Assembly (NCBI GenBank): GCA_965240325.2
Contig: OZ251250.1
Coordinates: forward strand, 620,001 to 684,000
Length of the DNA: 64,000 bases
Source of the DNA: Rebecca billardiae RCC1528
Taxonomy: Eukaryota; Haptophyta
Direction: 5' to 3'
Part shown: one piece after another, positions 40,528 to 50,167 of the stretch
How the letters are laid out: the number at the start of each line of letters is the position of its first letter
Numbering within the stretch: the first letter of the stretch is position 1
Translations under genes and position numbers: made by a program
Notes under the pieces: generated by a model
Seen by the model: only the letters and a program-made list of their open reading frames with translations
What the model was told of the DNA's origin: nothing
Database searches by the model: none

Positions 40528-41688
40528 TCACGTGACGTGCGCGCCGCGCAGATAGCGGTCCGCAGGCGCAGGCATGCGCGCGGGCGGCGCGTACGACACG
40601 AGCTGCGCGTGCGAGAGCGGCGGCAGCGAGCCGTCGGTGCTCCCCGCCTCGCCGCGCGCGTCGAGCCCCCGCGACATCGCGACCAGCTCCTCGTACGCGC
40701 CCGTTTTCACCATCCGCCCCTCCGAGTCTAAGTAGGCGACGCGCTGCATCATGTACTGGCACGCGGGCGCCGAGAGCGTGTCCAGGCCGCGCGAGTAGGA
40801 GACGGCGAGGATGTCGCCGACGTCGAGCGGGGCGCGCGTGCCGTCCGGCCTGCGGAACTTGTCCCCCTTCCGCACGAAGTAGAGCAGCTGCACGTTGCGC
40901 CCGAGCCCCGTGTCGATCCGCCCCCACTCGCCGGACGGCGCGACCTCGATGCGCATAACCCCGTGCAGCGCCGAGCGCGCCGCCAGCACGGGCAGGCCGC
41001 ACGCGAGCGAGCCGGCGCGCGCGACGTTCTGGTGCGGCATCTTGAGGCCGAGGAAGGGGAACGGCCAGTCCGCCTGCGCCGGTCGATCGCGCGCGGGCGC
41101 GGGTGCGGGGCGCGCGCGCGTGAGGCGGGCACGCGGCGAGCGAGCATGCCGCGGGACGAGACGGGCTCTCCGCTCGCGCGCACGCACGTCGTGGAAGGTG
41201 ATGAGTGTTTCGGAGAAGTAGTTGTCGCGGATCCAGAAGATGCCGCGCAGCATGCTCGGGCAGTTCGGGCTGTCGCCCGTCGAGAGCAGGCGCAGGAACC
41301 ACTCCTCGGGGGCAGCGAGCGAGTGCGCATGGACGGAGGGTCCAAACACATCTGGCTGGCCGCAGCAGTAGGGCACCGCCGGGAGGGCGGGCAGCGGCCA
41401 CGGGCGGCGCGCGGGGGTGTCGCCGTGGAGGCACGACACGCGTCCGCGCCGCCCTTTGCGCAGCTGCGGCGGCGCGTAAACGGCCGGCGGCCGCGCGGTG
41501 CGCTCCCACGCCGCCCAGTCCATCCCTCGCAAGTCGGCCGGCGTGGTGAGCGCCCACCGGCCTTGGCGGTAGAGCGGGGGGTGCACGGCTTTGGTCGGAA
41601 CGGAGCCCTCGCTCCGCTCGAACATCTCGGTCCTGGGCAGCATGCCATCCTCATCCGACCGCCGGCCGGCGCCGCAGCACTGCCCCAT
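40528..41688 (-). CDS. Conserved-looking protein with predicted N-myristoylation/palmitoylation (MGQCC), function unknown
   Basis: Exons 41188..41688 and 40528..41073 (348 aa). The 114 nt intron 41187..41074 (GTGCGT...GCGCAG) is a multiple of three and stop-free, so it can be read through, but its low-complexity translation breaks an otherwise folded protein (TLITFHD joins ADWPFPFLGLKM). Start ATG 41688 gives MGQCCGAG, a classic dual-acylation leader, rather than the upstream ATG-less extension. The rest is rich in aromatic and Gly residues (EEWFLRLLSTGDSPNCPSML, GIFWIRDNYFSETLITFHD, GRNVQLLYFVRKGDKFRR). I do not recognise the family. Probably peripheral at a membrane. Confidence 0.6.
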   Translation of the reverse strand: MGQCCGAGRRSDEDGMLPRTEMFERSEGSVPTKAVHPPLYRQGRWALTTPADLRGMDWAAWERTARPPAVYAPPQLRKGRRGRVSCLHGDTPARRPWPLPALPAVPYCCGQPDVFGPSVHAHSLAAPEEWFLRLLSTGDSPNCPSMLRGIFWIRDNYFSETLITFHDVRARERRARLVPRHARSPRARLTRARPAPAPARDRPAQADWPFPFLGLKMPHQNVARAGSLACGLPVLAARSALHGVMRIEVAPSGEWGRIDTGLGRNVQLLYFVRKGDKFRRPDGTRAPLDVGDILAVSYSRGLDTLSAPACQYMMQRVAYLDSEGRMVKTGAYEELVAMSRGLDARGEAGSTDGSLPPLSHAQLVSYAPPARMPAPADRYLRGAHVT

Positions 41689-42048
41689 GCCGCGACGCTG
41701 TGCCACGCCCAGCAGCCGTCGGCAGGTATGACGACCGTCAAGCAAGTAGCGCCCGCCACCCGCGCGCGCGCGGGGCGGTCGGGCAAATATTGCTTTTGGG
41801 CGGGATCAATATGCGGGTAAGGGTCGCCCTGAAAAGTGTGGGACAAGCCGCTCAGAAGCCAGTACATTTCAGAGTCGTCGTCTCGTCATCAATAAGAGGT
41901 GTGAGAGTTCAACTGCCGCCGCGAGCCGGAATACCCCCCCATACGCCAGTATGTAGTCAGCCGCATTCGCAGTCGCAGAGCGCTTATTTGCACGGTCGTA
42001 TTGCAAATACGACGACTGCGGGCCGCAGCCGCCGAGTGCCCGCCGCCG
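41689..42048. other. Intergenic, no supported gene
   Basis: Presumed promoter of the MGQCC gene plus the 3' flank of the arabinosyltransferase-like gene. Nothing distinctive. Confidence 0.4.
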
Positions 42049-42900
42049 TCATCCCGCCGCCGGCAGCCCCGTCACTTGCTCCGCGTCGCCGATCCGCGTC
42101 GACACAAACTTGACGGGCTTGCCCGCGCTGTCCAGCTCAAAGTGCACGTTGTGCGCGCCGCCCGAGAAGTCGACAAAGATGGACTCCGCCGCGCACTTGG
42201 CGTCGCAGAAGCGCGACTGCTTGAGCAGGCCCCACTTGCCCGTGCCCCACGGCGTCTTGAGGTCGCAGTGGTCCGTGAAGCCGAGTCCGGGGATGCCGGC
42301 CCACGTCCACTTGGTGCCGATCAGCTTGCGAGCGACCGAGTGCGCCGCCACCTCCGCCTCGCTCGCGCACTCGCGCCGCCAGCCGACCGTGCCGAGCGCC
42401 TTGGAGTCGGGCCACGTGGGGTCCGCGTCCATCGCCTCGTTCCACGCGTTGGTCAGCCACACCGCCGCCGCGTTCGCGCCCGCCGGCGGCGGCTCCATCA
42501 GCCCCTTGGGCGGGAACGCGCCCCCGTAGTGCCGCTTGTCCAGCGACCACTCGCCGATCTGGTTCACGCCCTGCGGCTCGCCGTCCATCTTGTACTCGAT
42601 GCCGTATGTGTAGTGGTGGATGTAGTACTTCTGGGTGTACGTGGGCGCGATGTGCCGGCCGAACGCGCTCGGCTCGGTCTGGAAGTCCCGCACCAGCGTG
42701 TGCCGCACCCCGTGCTTCGCGGCCGCGATCGAGTACCCCCACATCTCCTGCACCCAGCCTTGTATCACCGCCTCAGCGTCCGCGTTCGAGCGCAGCCCGA
42801 GTGAGAAGTCGAGCCAGTCGTCGACGAAGGTGGCGAGCTGCGCCTTGTGGATGATGCACGGCGACGGGCCGACGGGGTCCACATCCTTGTACGAGCCTGC

Positions 42901-42937
<37 letters not shown>

Positions 42938-43853
42938 GATGGGTCGGGTGTGGGCGAGCGCCGCGCGCGCGGCGCGGCGGCGGGGGCGCGGCGCGGCGGC
43001 GCGCGCCCGCGTCGGGACGGCGCTCGGCGGCGGCGCGCGCACCTTCGGGCCAGTAGCGCTTGACGACCCAGTCGACGTGCGGCCCCGCGTGCATGTACCC
43101 GAACACGTACGCCGCGGGCTTCTCGGCCGTCGCCAGGTTGGGCAGCGGGCGGAGCAGCACGTGGTCTGTCTCCGCGATGAACACGTACTCCTCCGGAATT
43201 CTCGCCGCGAGCTCGGGCGTCTGCAGCAGCGTCTTGACGGAGTGGGGCCGGTTGAGCACGCCGAAGTGGAAGTGCGCGCGGATCACCTCGTCCGGGAGCT
43301 GCTTGATGTAGATCGTCGGCATCGCCGCCTCCAGCCCGTCGGCCGCGCCGTCCTTACTGGAAGCCAGCCGAGAGAATTGAGCCATGTCCGTGCAGCCGCC
43401 GTGCGCGGCCATGTCGGCGGCGCGCTGCTTCTTCCAGTGGTAGTACATGATGCGCGACTGCCACTGCTGGTACGTGGTCGTCTGCGCCGTGAGGAGCGTG
43501 TGGTACGGCCGGTTTTTCGGGCAGGCCGACGCCGGCGCCGCCTGCGGCAGCTGGCCTGCTTGTGCGCCCGCGGCCGCGCCCGCCGCCGCAGACGGCTGGC
43601 CGACGGCCGCGCTCGCTGCCGAGCCCGCCGGCTGGGCGACGGCCTGCGCGTCCGCCCCGGCGGCGACGCTCGTCGCCGAGCGCACCGCCATACTCCTCAG
43701 CAGCAGCCGCCGCTCGCGGTCCTCACGGATCGTCGCCTCATGCCGTGCGGACGGGCTGCGCCCGGCGCCCGAGGTGGTGACGCGCAGGACCTGTACGAAG
43801 ATGAGCAGGCCGATGGCCACGAACGCGACCACGGTGAGCTCGGTGCGCTTCAT
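42049..43853 (-). CDS. Hydroxyproline O-arabinosyltransferase-like glycosyltransferase (GT95/HPAT)
   Basis: Exons 43043..43853 and 42049..42896 (552 aa). Intron 43042..42897 has GTGCGC...GCAG ends, phase 1, and includes a (CGG)n run. ATG 43853 gives MKRTEL and a type II Golgi anchor at ~6-22 (LTVVAFVAIGLLIFVQVL). An Ala/Gln-rich stem runs to ~115. The catalytic region matches HPAT in order: YHTLLTAQTTTYQQWQSRIM, FGVLNRPHSV, EYVFIAETDHVLLRPLPNLA, DVDPVGPSPCII, WVQEMWGYSIAAAKHGV, KYYIHHYTYGIEYK, IGEWSLDKRHYGG. HPATs add arabinose to hydroxyproline of secreted glycoproteins. The SPPPP protein at 12.9-14.8 kb is the sort of substrate expected. The C-terminal ~120 residues (Cys-containing) are an extension. 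Confidence 0.85.
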
Positions 43854-44129
43854 CGCCGCGCTCCTCGCCCCGTGCTCTGCGCACAGGGCGGCGCGCCGGC
43901 GTGCAGCCCGGCGTTGGCAGCTTGGGAGCGCGCGAGCTGGGATGCAGCAAGGACGCCGCCCCGGACTGTCCCAGTCCGGCCGTCCCAGCAAGACCGGACT
44001 TGATCACCAGGTCGGCCATATCCGTTGCAAGGCGGTGGCGCCTGCCCGAGCACAGCTTGCTCGCTGCGGGAGGGGCCGTTCCACGCGCGGGCTTGGGCGC
44101 AGCGAGCACAGCGGGCAGCCGCGCGCGCC

Positions 44130-47100
44130 ATGTCGAACCGGCAGGAGACCTCGCACGCCAAGTCGACGCGCTCGCGCGTCGACCAGTCCTTCGGCCAGTC
44201 GTCCATGCGGCGCTCGAGCTTTGCGCACGGCCGGAGCAAGGCGGAGCGGTCCGCACTGCTCAGGGGCACGACGGTGTCCGGCCGCGGGGCGGACGGCGCG
44301 CGGAAGCTGGTGCCCGACGCGGCGCACCCGAACGTCGCGGTCGTCGACGACAGGGGGCGCGACGTCACGCCGCTCTCGCTGCTCAAGGGCGGGATGCAGT
44401 CGGTGTCGGTGCACACGGCCGACCTGAGCGCGGCCGTCTCGATGTCGGGCGAGCTGCAGAAGTCGGGCGACATGTCGCGCTCGATGCACGAGTCGGGCTC
44501 GATGATGGTCTCCGCCTCGATGCGCGAGGGCGGCGCCGAGGGCTCCTTCTCCGAGATGACCGGCGGCGTGAGCGGCGGCGGCGCCGCGGCACCCCCGGTC
44601 GAGTCGTGGTCCAAGATGGGGGCCGGCGCCGAGGCGGACGACGACGAGGATGCGGCGCCGCTGACGGAGGAGGAGCTGAAGGCGCCGGTGCCCGTCGTGC
44701 TCACCGAGACCGAGACCTTCTTCTGGCTCGACCGCGAGGGCGAGGCCGTCGGCAAGGACGCGCAGGACGAGCACGCGGCCGTGAGCGCCGCCAACGAGCG
44801 ATTCACCAAGCAGCGCGCGACCAAGGAGGCCTCGACGGAGAACTTCTCGGAGCGGCACGCGCAGACGTTCGTGCTCGACTCGAAGGTGAAGGAGACCTCC
44901 ACCGTCCCGCGCGTCACCTCCGACATGGGCGCGCAGGCCAACCTGTGGGCGATCGAGGACGCGTACACCGCGGCGGCCGGCGCGGCGGATAAGCGCGGCG
45001 GCGCCGCGGGCGGGGACGTGAGCCTCGCCGTGGCGGACGTGGCGGGCGGCGCGGGCGCGGCGGCGGGCGAGGGCTCGGTGCTCGCGTCGAGCCACACCTC
45101 GGGCGCGGGCGGCGGCGAGTCCGCCTCCACCTCGCTCGCCTCGTTCAACCCGGGCGCGAGCGGCGCAATCGAGCGCTCGGGGCAGACCGGTCAGGACGGC
45201 TCGCGCTCGGTCGACGGCTCGCAGTCTGAGATCGCGTCGACGGCGCAGGGGACGTCGTCGGAGGCGCCGACGTCGCTCTCGCAGACGGGCGAGGCGTACA
45301 ACGCGCTCACCGCCGCGGGCGGCGTCGGCGCCACCGTCGACCCCGACGCCGTGCGGCGCGCGCGCGCGCAGGCCAAGCTCAACTCTGTGCTCAAGTCTGA
45401 TTCCTTCAGGGAGGGAATCCGGGTACTGGAGCGCATGATCACGCAGAACAACATGCACACGCTGCACCTCAAGTACCGGGACATCCCGCTGGGCACGAAC
45501 CTGCCGCCGAACACGCTGCTCGCCAGCGCGCTCGCGCTCGGCGCCGACGCCAAGGCCGCCGCCGACTCGGACGCGGACGAGCTAGCCGCGCTGCAGCGCG
45601 CGCGGCGCGCGGCGCGCTCGACGTCGCGACACTCGGCGGAGGGCGGTGAGCAGGCGGGCGGGAAGGAGCGGCGCGGGCGCGGCGGCGAGGGCGCGGACGG
45701 CAAGGGCGGCGGCGCGGCGGGCCGCGCGGGCGCCTCGCTCGAGCCGCTCTGGAGCTTCGCCTGCCCCGAGACCGCCGGGCAGAACGTTTCGTCACTCGCA
45801 TGGAACTCATCGGCACACGACGTGCTCGCGGCCGCGTATGGCTCCTTCGAATTCACCGGACAGAAGCCCGGACTGGTGGCGCTGTGGGCGCTGCAGTGCC
45901 CGCACTACCCGCAGCGGCTGTGGAAGGTGAAGTGCGGCGCGACGGCGGTCGCCTTCTCCCGCGCGCAGCCGCACCTCCTCGCCGTCGGCCTCTACACCGG
46001 CATGGTCTCTGTCTACGACGTTCGCTCGGCCGACTCCAAGCCCGCGTCTGAGGCCAACCACATCACCGGGAAGCACAATGAGCCCGTGTGGGAGGTGAAG
46101 TGGGTGAACAAGCTGGCGGGCGGCGGCGGGGACGAGGCGCTCGTCTCGGTCTCCACCGACGGCCGCGTCACGCAGTGGGCGCTCAAGAAGGGCCTCGAGC
46201 GCACCGACCTGATGCGGCTGAAGCGACTGCCCGGAGTCGCCGGCTCCACGCTTGGACGATCGTTTGCGCCGGCGCTCTCGTCCGCGGCCGACGGCGGCGA
46301 GAAGGGCGGCGAGAAGGGGGCGACGAGGCGCGCGGCGGCGGTGGACGTGGGCGAGGGCGGCATCATCTCGCGACGCGCCGCGGGCCTCTCCGTCGACTTC
46401 TCGCCCACCGACCCGTCCGTGTACATCTGCGGTGCGCGCCGCGCGCGGGCGCGCGCCGCGCCGGCACGCGGGCGCGCGGGCGCGCGCCGGCACGCGCGGT
46501 GGGCGCGCGCCCGCGCGCCGAATCGCCGAGGTGCTGAGCGGCGCGTCCCTCTTCGCGCGCGCGCGCGCGCGCGCAGGCACCGAGGACGGCTTCATCCTCA
46601 AGTGCAGCACCTCGTACTCCGAGCAGCACCTCGAGGCGTTCACCGGCCACCGCGGCCCGGTGTACCGACTCGCGTACTCACCTTACTCACCTGAGGTGTT
46701 CCTCTCATGCTCGGCCGACTGGACGGTCAAGGTCTGGCAGGCGGAGACGAACTCAAAGTGCGGGGCGCGCGCGCCGGCCGCGCGCGCGCAGCGGTGGGCG
46801 GCGGCGGCTCTGCGCCGCGACGCGCGCGGAGGGGGGCCGGAGCGCACCGCGGCGCCAATGCGGGCACGGCTGCGCGCGGCGCGCGCGCGCGCACTCGAGC
46901 GCGCTCCTCCGGCCCCTGTCCCGGTCCCAGGCCAGCCGCCCACCCCGCCGCGGTTTTTTCGCGTGCTTGCCCCGTGTGTGCGTGAGCCGCGCGCGCCGCG
47001 CGCGCGCCGCGCTGAGCGCGCCGCGCCCCGCGCGCCCCCGCGCGCCCCGCGCCCTCAGGGAGGCCATGCTGTCGCTGCAGGCGTCGCCCCACCATGTGAC

Positions 47101-47413
47101 GGATGCCGCCTGGTCGCCCCTCAGCTCGACCGTGCTCGCGTCTGTGACGACCGACGGCCGCCTCGACCTGTGGGACCTGGAGCAGTCGACGCTCGACCCC
47201 GTCGCGACGGTCTCGCTCGAGGGGCGGCTCTCGTCCGTCGGCTTCGCCGCGGTCGACCCCGTCGTCGTCGCCGGCGGCGTGAGCGGCGAGATCAACGTGT
47301 TCCGCGTGCACGGTGTTGCCTCGGGCACCGCGCAGCGCTCGCAGAGCGCCGAGCAGCAGCGCGAGCGGCTGATGCGCACCATCGAGCCGAGCCCACTCGC
47401 CGAGATCAAGTGA
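44130..47413 (+). CDS. DNAI4: Axonemal dynein intermediate chain with WD40 repeats, DNAI4 (WDR78/IC138)-like
   Basis: Exons 44130..46431, 46577..46757 and 47059..47413 (945 aa). Introns start GTGCGC and GTGCGG, phases 1 and 2. The N-terminal half is Ser/Ala/Glu-rich, with TETETFFWLDREGEAV (~190-205) and FREGIRVLERMITQNNMH (~430). WD repeats start near 540: LEPLWSFACPETAGQNVSSL, QKPGLVALWALQCPHYPQRL, PHLLAVGLYTGMVSVYDVRS, NEPVWEVKW, TDGRVTQWAL, HRGPVYRLAYSP, CSADWTVKVWQAE, TTDGRLDLWDLE. This chain belongs to the two-headed inner arm dynein f/I1 of motile cilia, so a flagellate stage is implied. Divergent from the HPAT-like gene, 276 bp apart. Confidence 0.85.
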
Positions 47414-48077
47414 GGCCGGGGGCGGCGCGGCGCGGCGGCACGTGCGCGCTCGGTGGCGGCCCGGCGGCCCGGGGGGGCGGGTCTCGGCCGTGAGCTATAA
47501 AATGTGCGCGTGGCCACTTCACACGCACGAGTGGACCGCGCCGGGCCACTGCCGCTGTTGAACGGCACTTGGCGGCCAGTATCACCGACGTCGGAGACTG
47601 GGAGCGTGCGTGGCGCACGGCGCGAGCGGATGAGCCGCGCCTCGTGCACGGGCCCACCTGGCCTTCGTGCGTGCCGAAGGTCTCGCGATCGGGGTCCTGC
47701 CGCACAGCTGCTTGCGCCGCTGGCTGGCGGATAAGCCGGTACGTCACCGTCCAGGCGGCGGCGCCAGTGCCAGTGGCCGTGGGCGTCGGGTCGCGTGGCG
47801 CACCGCCGCGCCATCGCGCGCGACCTGAGCTCATCACTTTATATTTGCAGCACGCGACGTGACGAGTTGCCGAAAGGTCGCCCGCCCGGTCGACTGGATG
47901 ACCGTCTTCTCCGCAACACATTGTAACGACCTGCTGGACCTCAGTCAGGCGAATAACTACGGTAGCCGGAGGCCACCGCGCCACCGCCCGGACATTTATT
48001 ATTCGACGGCCCAACCGTCATCAGTACGTATCGCCCAGCAGTACCAATAGGAGCTGATCGCGCGGCATTGCGCCGGC
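47414..48077. other. Intergenic, no supported gene
   Basis: 3' flank of DNAI4 and 5' flank of RCC1 paralogue 1. GC-rich, then AT-richer near 47820-48000. Nothing recognised. Confidence 0.4.
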
Positions 48078-49913
48078 ATGGAGCGCACCGCACCGCTCGC
48101 ACACGCTTTCAAGACGTCCGATGATGCCGTCTCGACTCTGAGTGACGCAGCGTGCGTCATGTGTGGCGATCAGATCGGCACGCACCCGTGGGCGCAGCTC
48201 GCGTGCGGCGCGGAGCACGTCGCGCACAACGTGCCCCTCTTCGAGCGCGCGCTCGCGTCCGAGTGCTGCGCCGTGCGGTGCGGCCGCGCAGGCTGCGGGC
48301 GTGTCACGCCCGTTGCGTGTGCATCGACCACGTTCAGTGGCGTCCGCCGGCTCGACGCGCCGCGTCACGTCGTCGTCTCGGCGGGCAAGAGCCAAATCAC
48401 GCCGGCGTCACACACAGGCGGAGGGCCGGACGAGGCGCAGCGCGGCACCGCAGCCACGCTGGAGGCATCGGTGCCAGCGCTGTCCGCGCTGCCGTTCGAG
48501 CTGCTGGTGCGCATACTGGCGCTCCTCGACAGCGCCGACGACCTCGCCGCCGCCAACGCCACCGCGCGCCTCTTCCGTGGCACGCCCGACGGGCGCTCAC
48601 CTGTCGAGCACGCGCTGCGCGAGCGCGCAAGCACACGGGGGCACGAGCGGCTGCTGCCGACGCTGCCGGCCACGTGGACAACTATGCTGCTCGAGTGTGA
48701 GCGCGTGCTTGCGTGCGCGCGTGACCACGCGTCTCCCGTCGCGGCCGGCTACCAGTTCAGCGCGTTTGTGGACGCGGAGGGCGGGCTGCACACGTGCGGT
48801 ATGGCAGGGCGCACGTCCTGGAATGAGGCGGGGGAGTGGGTGGCCGTGGGGTACGCGCCTCCCGCCACTGGCCACGGGAGGGAGGACGATGCGCCGCCCG
48901 TGCTCGTGCCAAAACGCGTGCCTTCGCTCTCAGCGGTGCGCGTTGCCGCGGTGGCAGCTGGCCATGAGCACCTGCTCGCGCTCAGCGGCAGTGGTGCTGT
49001 GTACGCATGTGGCGACAACATGGGCGGCCAGCTGGGGCTGGGCGATGACGATTATCGCTGGACGTTCACGCGCGTTGAGGCGCTGGCGGGAGAACACGTT
49101 GTGTGCGTCACGGCTGGTTCTTTCCACAGCCTGGCGCTCACCGCTTCGGGCTGTGCGTACAGCTGGGGCGCCAATGATCACGGCCAGCGCGGCCACGGCG
49201 ACGCGGAGGATCGGTGGGTGCCGACGCGCATCGAGGCGCTGGACGGCGTGCCCGTGGGCGGCGTGGCCGTGGGCTTCGATCACACGCTGCTTCTATCTGC
49301 ACACGGCGCCGTCTACTCGTGCGGCTCCAGCAGCAAGGGCCAGCTTGGCCACGGTGACCAGCAGGATCAGCACACGCCGAGTCGCATCGAGGCGCTCGTG
49401 GGCGTGCGCGCTGTGCACGTGAGCGCGGGCTGTGAGCACAGCCTGGTGGTGGACGCGGCCGGCGACGTGCACTCGTTCGGGGCAGGGCAGGCTGGCCAGC
49501 TTGGCCACGGCGGCGCGGCAGACGAACACGTGCCAAGGCGCATCGACGCGTTGGCGGGCGTGCACGCCACGCACGCCTGCGCGGGCGGCTCCGAGAGCTG
49601 TGTGGTGGCCTTTGACGGCAGCGTGCACGTGTTCGGGAGCTGCCGTCACAACACGCGGTTTGGCCTCGGCACTCACCACGACCACAGACTGCCCGCGCGC
49701 GTGACTGCCCTCGCGGGCGAGCGCGTGACGGGGTGTGCGCTCGCGCATGAGCACGAGCTCTTCGTGACGGCGGAAGGCAGCGTGTACTCGAGCGGCTTAT
49801 TCCATGGAGGCGCTCTTGGCCTTGGGCTCAGCATGAGCATCGCGGGGACTGCGGAGGAGAACGCGGAGACGGCCGTGCCCGTGACGCGCATCGCGCAGCT
49901 GCCACCGCTGTAG
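48078..49913 (+). CDS. RING-like / F-box-like / RCC1-repeat protein, paralogue 1
   Basis: 611 aa, single exon, ATG 48078. Residues ~24-80 have a RING-like Cys/His pattern (CVMCGDQIG, LACGAEHVAHNV, SECCAVRCGRAGCGRV). Residues ~134-175 look like an F-box (LPFELLVRILALLDSADDLA). From ~225 at least six RCC1 repeats follow, for example GAVYACGDNMGGQLGLGDDD, GCAYSWGANDHGQRGHGDAE, GAVYSCGSSSKGQLGHGDQQ and DVHSFGAGQAGQLGHGGAAD. RCC1 propellers bind proteins or act as GEFs. With RING/F-box-like segments a role in ubiquitin ligation is plausible but inferred. It shares most of its length with the next gene. Confidence 0.75.
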   Translation: MERTAPLAHAFKTSDDAVSTLSDAACVMCGDQIGTHPWAQLACGAEHVAHNVPLFERALASECCAVRCGRAGCGRVTPVACASTTFSGVRRLDAPRHVVVSAGKSQITPASHTGGGPDEAQRGTAATLEASVPALSALPFELLVRILALLDSADDLAAANATARLFRGTPDGRSPVEHALRERASTRGHERLLPTLPATWTTMLLECERVLACARDHASPVAAGYQFSAFVDAEGGLHTCGMAGRTSWNEAGEWVAVGYAPPATGHGREDDAPPVLVPKRVPSLSAVRVAAVAAGHEHLLALSGSGAVYACGDNMGGQLGLGDDDYRWTFTRVEALAGEHVVCVTAGSFHSLALTASGCAYSWGANDHGQRGHGDAEDRWVPTRIEALDGVPVGGVAVGFDHTLLLSAHGAVYSCGSSSKGQLGHGDQQDQHTPSRIEALVGVRAVHVSAGCEHSLVVDAAGDVHSFGAGQAGQLGHGGAADEHVPRRIDALAGVHATHACAGGSESCVVAFDGSVHVFGSCRHNTRFGLGTHHDHRLPARVTALAGERVTGCALAHEHELFVTAEGSVYSSGLFHGGALGLGLSMSIAGTAEENAETAVPVTRIAQLPPL

Positions 49914-50167
49914 CGTGGGCACTAGCCTGCTCTGTGACGTATTTATTGGCAGTGTCACCGAGCACGTCCGACGCACTGTCAGTCGTAGTCATTGATTATT
50001 GGGTGGACGATACCGTGGACGAGAGCGCCCCCGCCCGGGCCGGACCGGTCCCGCCCGGACATCGATGGCCAACCGTCGTCGCCCGCTCGATCCAGAGCCC
50101 GCCAAGTCGCACGTTTTTGCGTGCGCGGCCCTGCGTGAAGCTTGCTCATCTCGACGTGCGCGCCGGC

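Noticed and set aside
44004-45467. Minus-strand 487 aa frame opposite DNAI4
   Set aside because: Antisense shadow of the WD40 dynein chain; Arg/Ala-rich without motifs.
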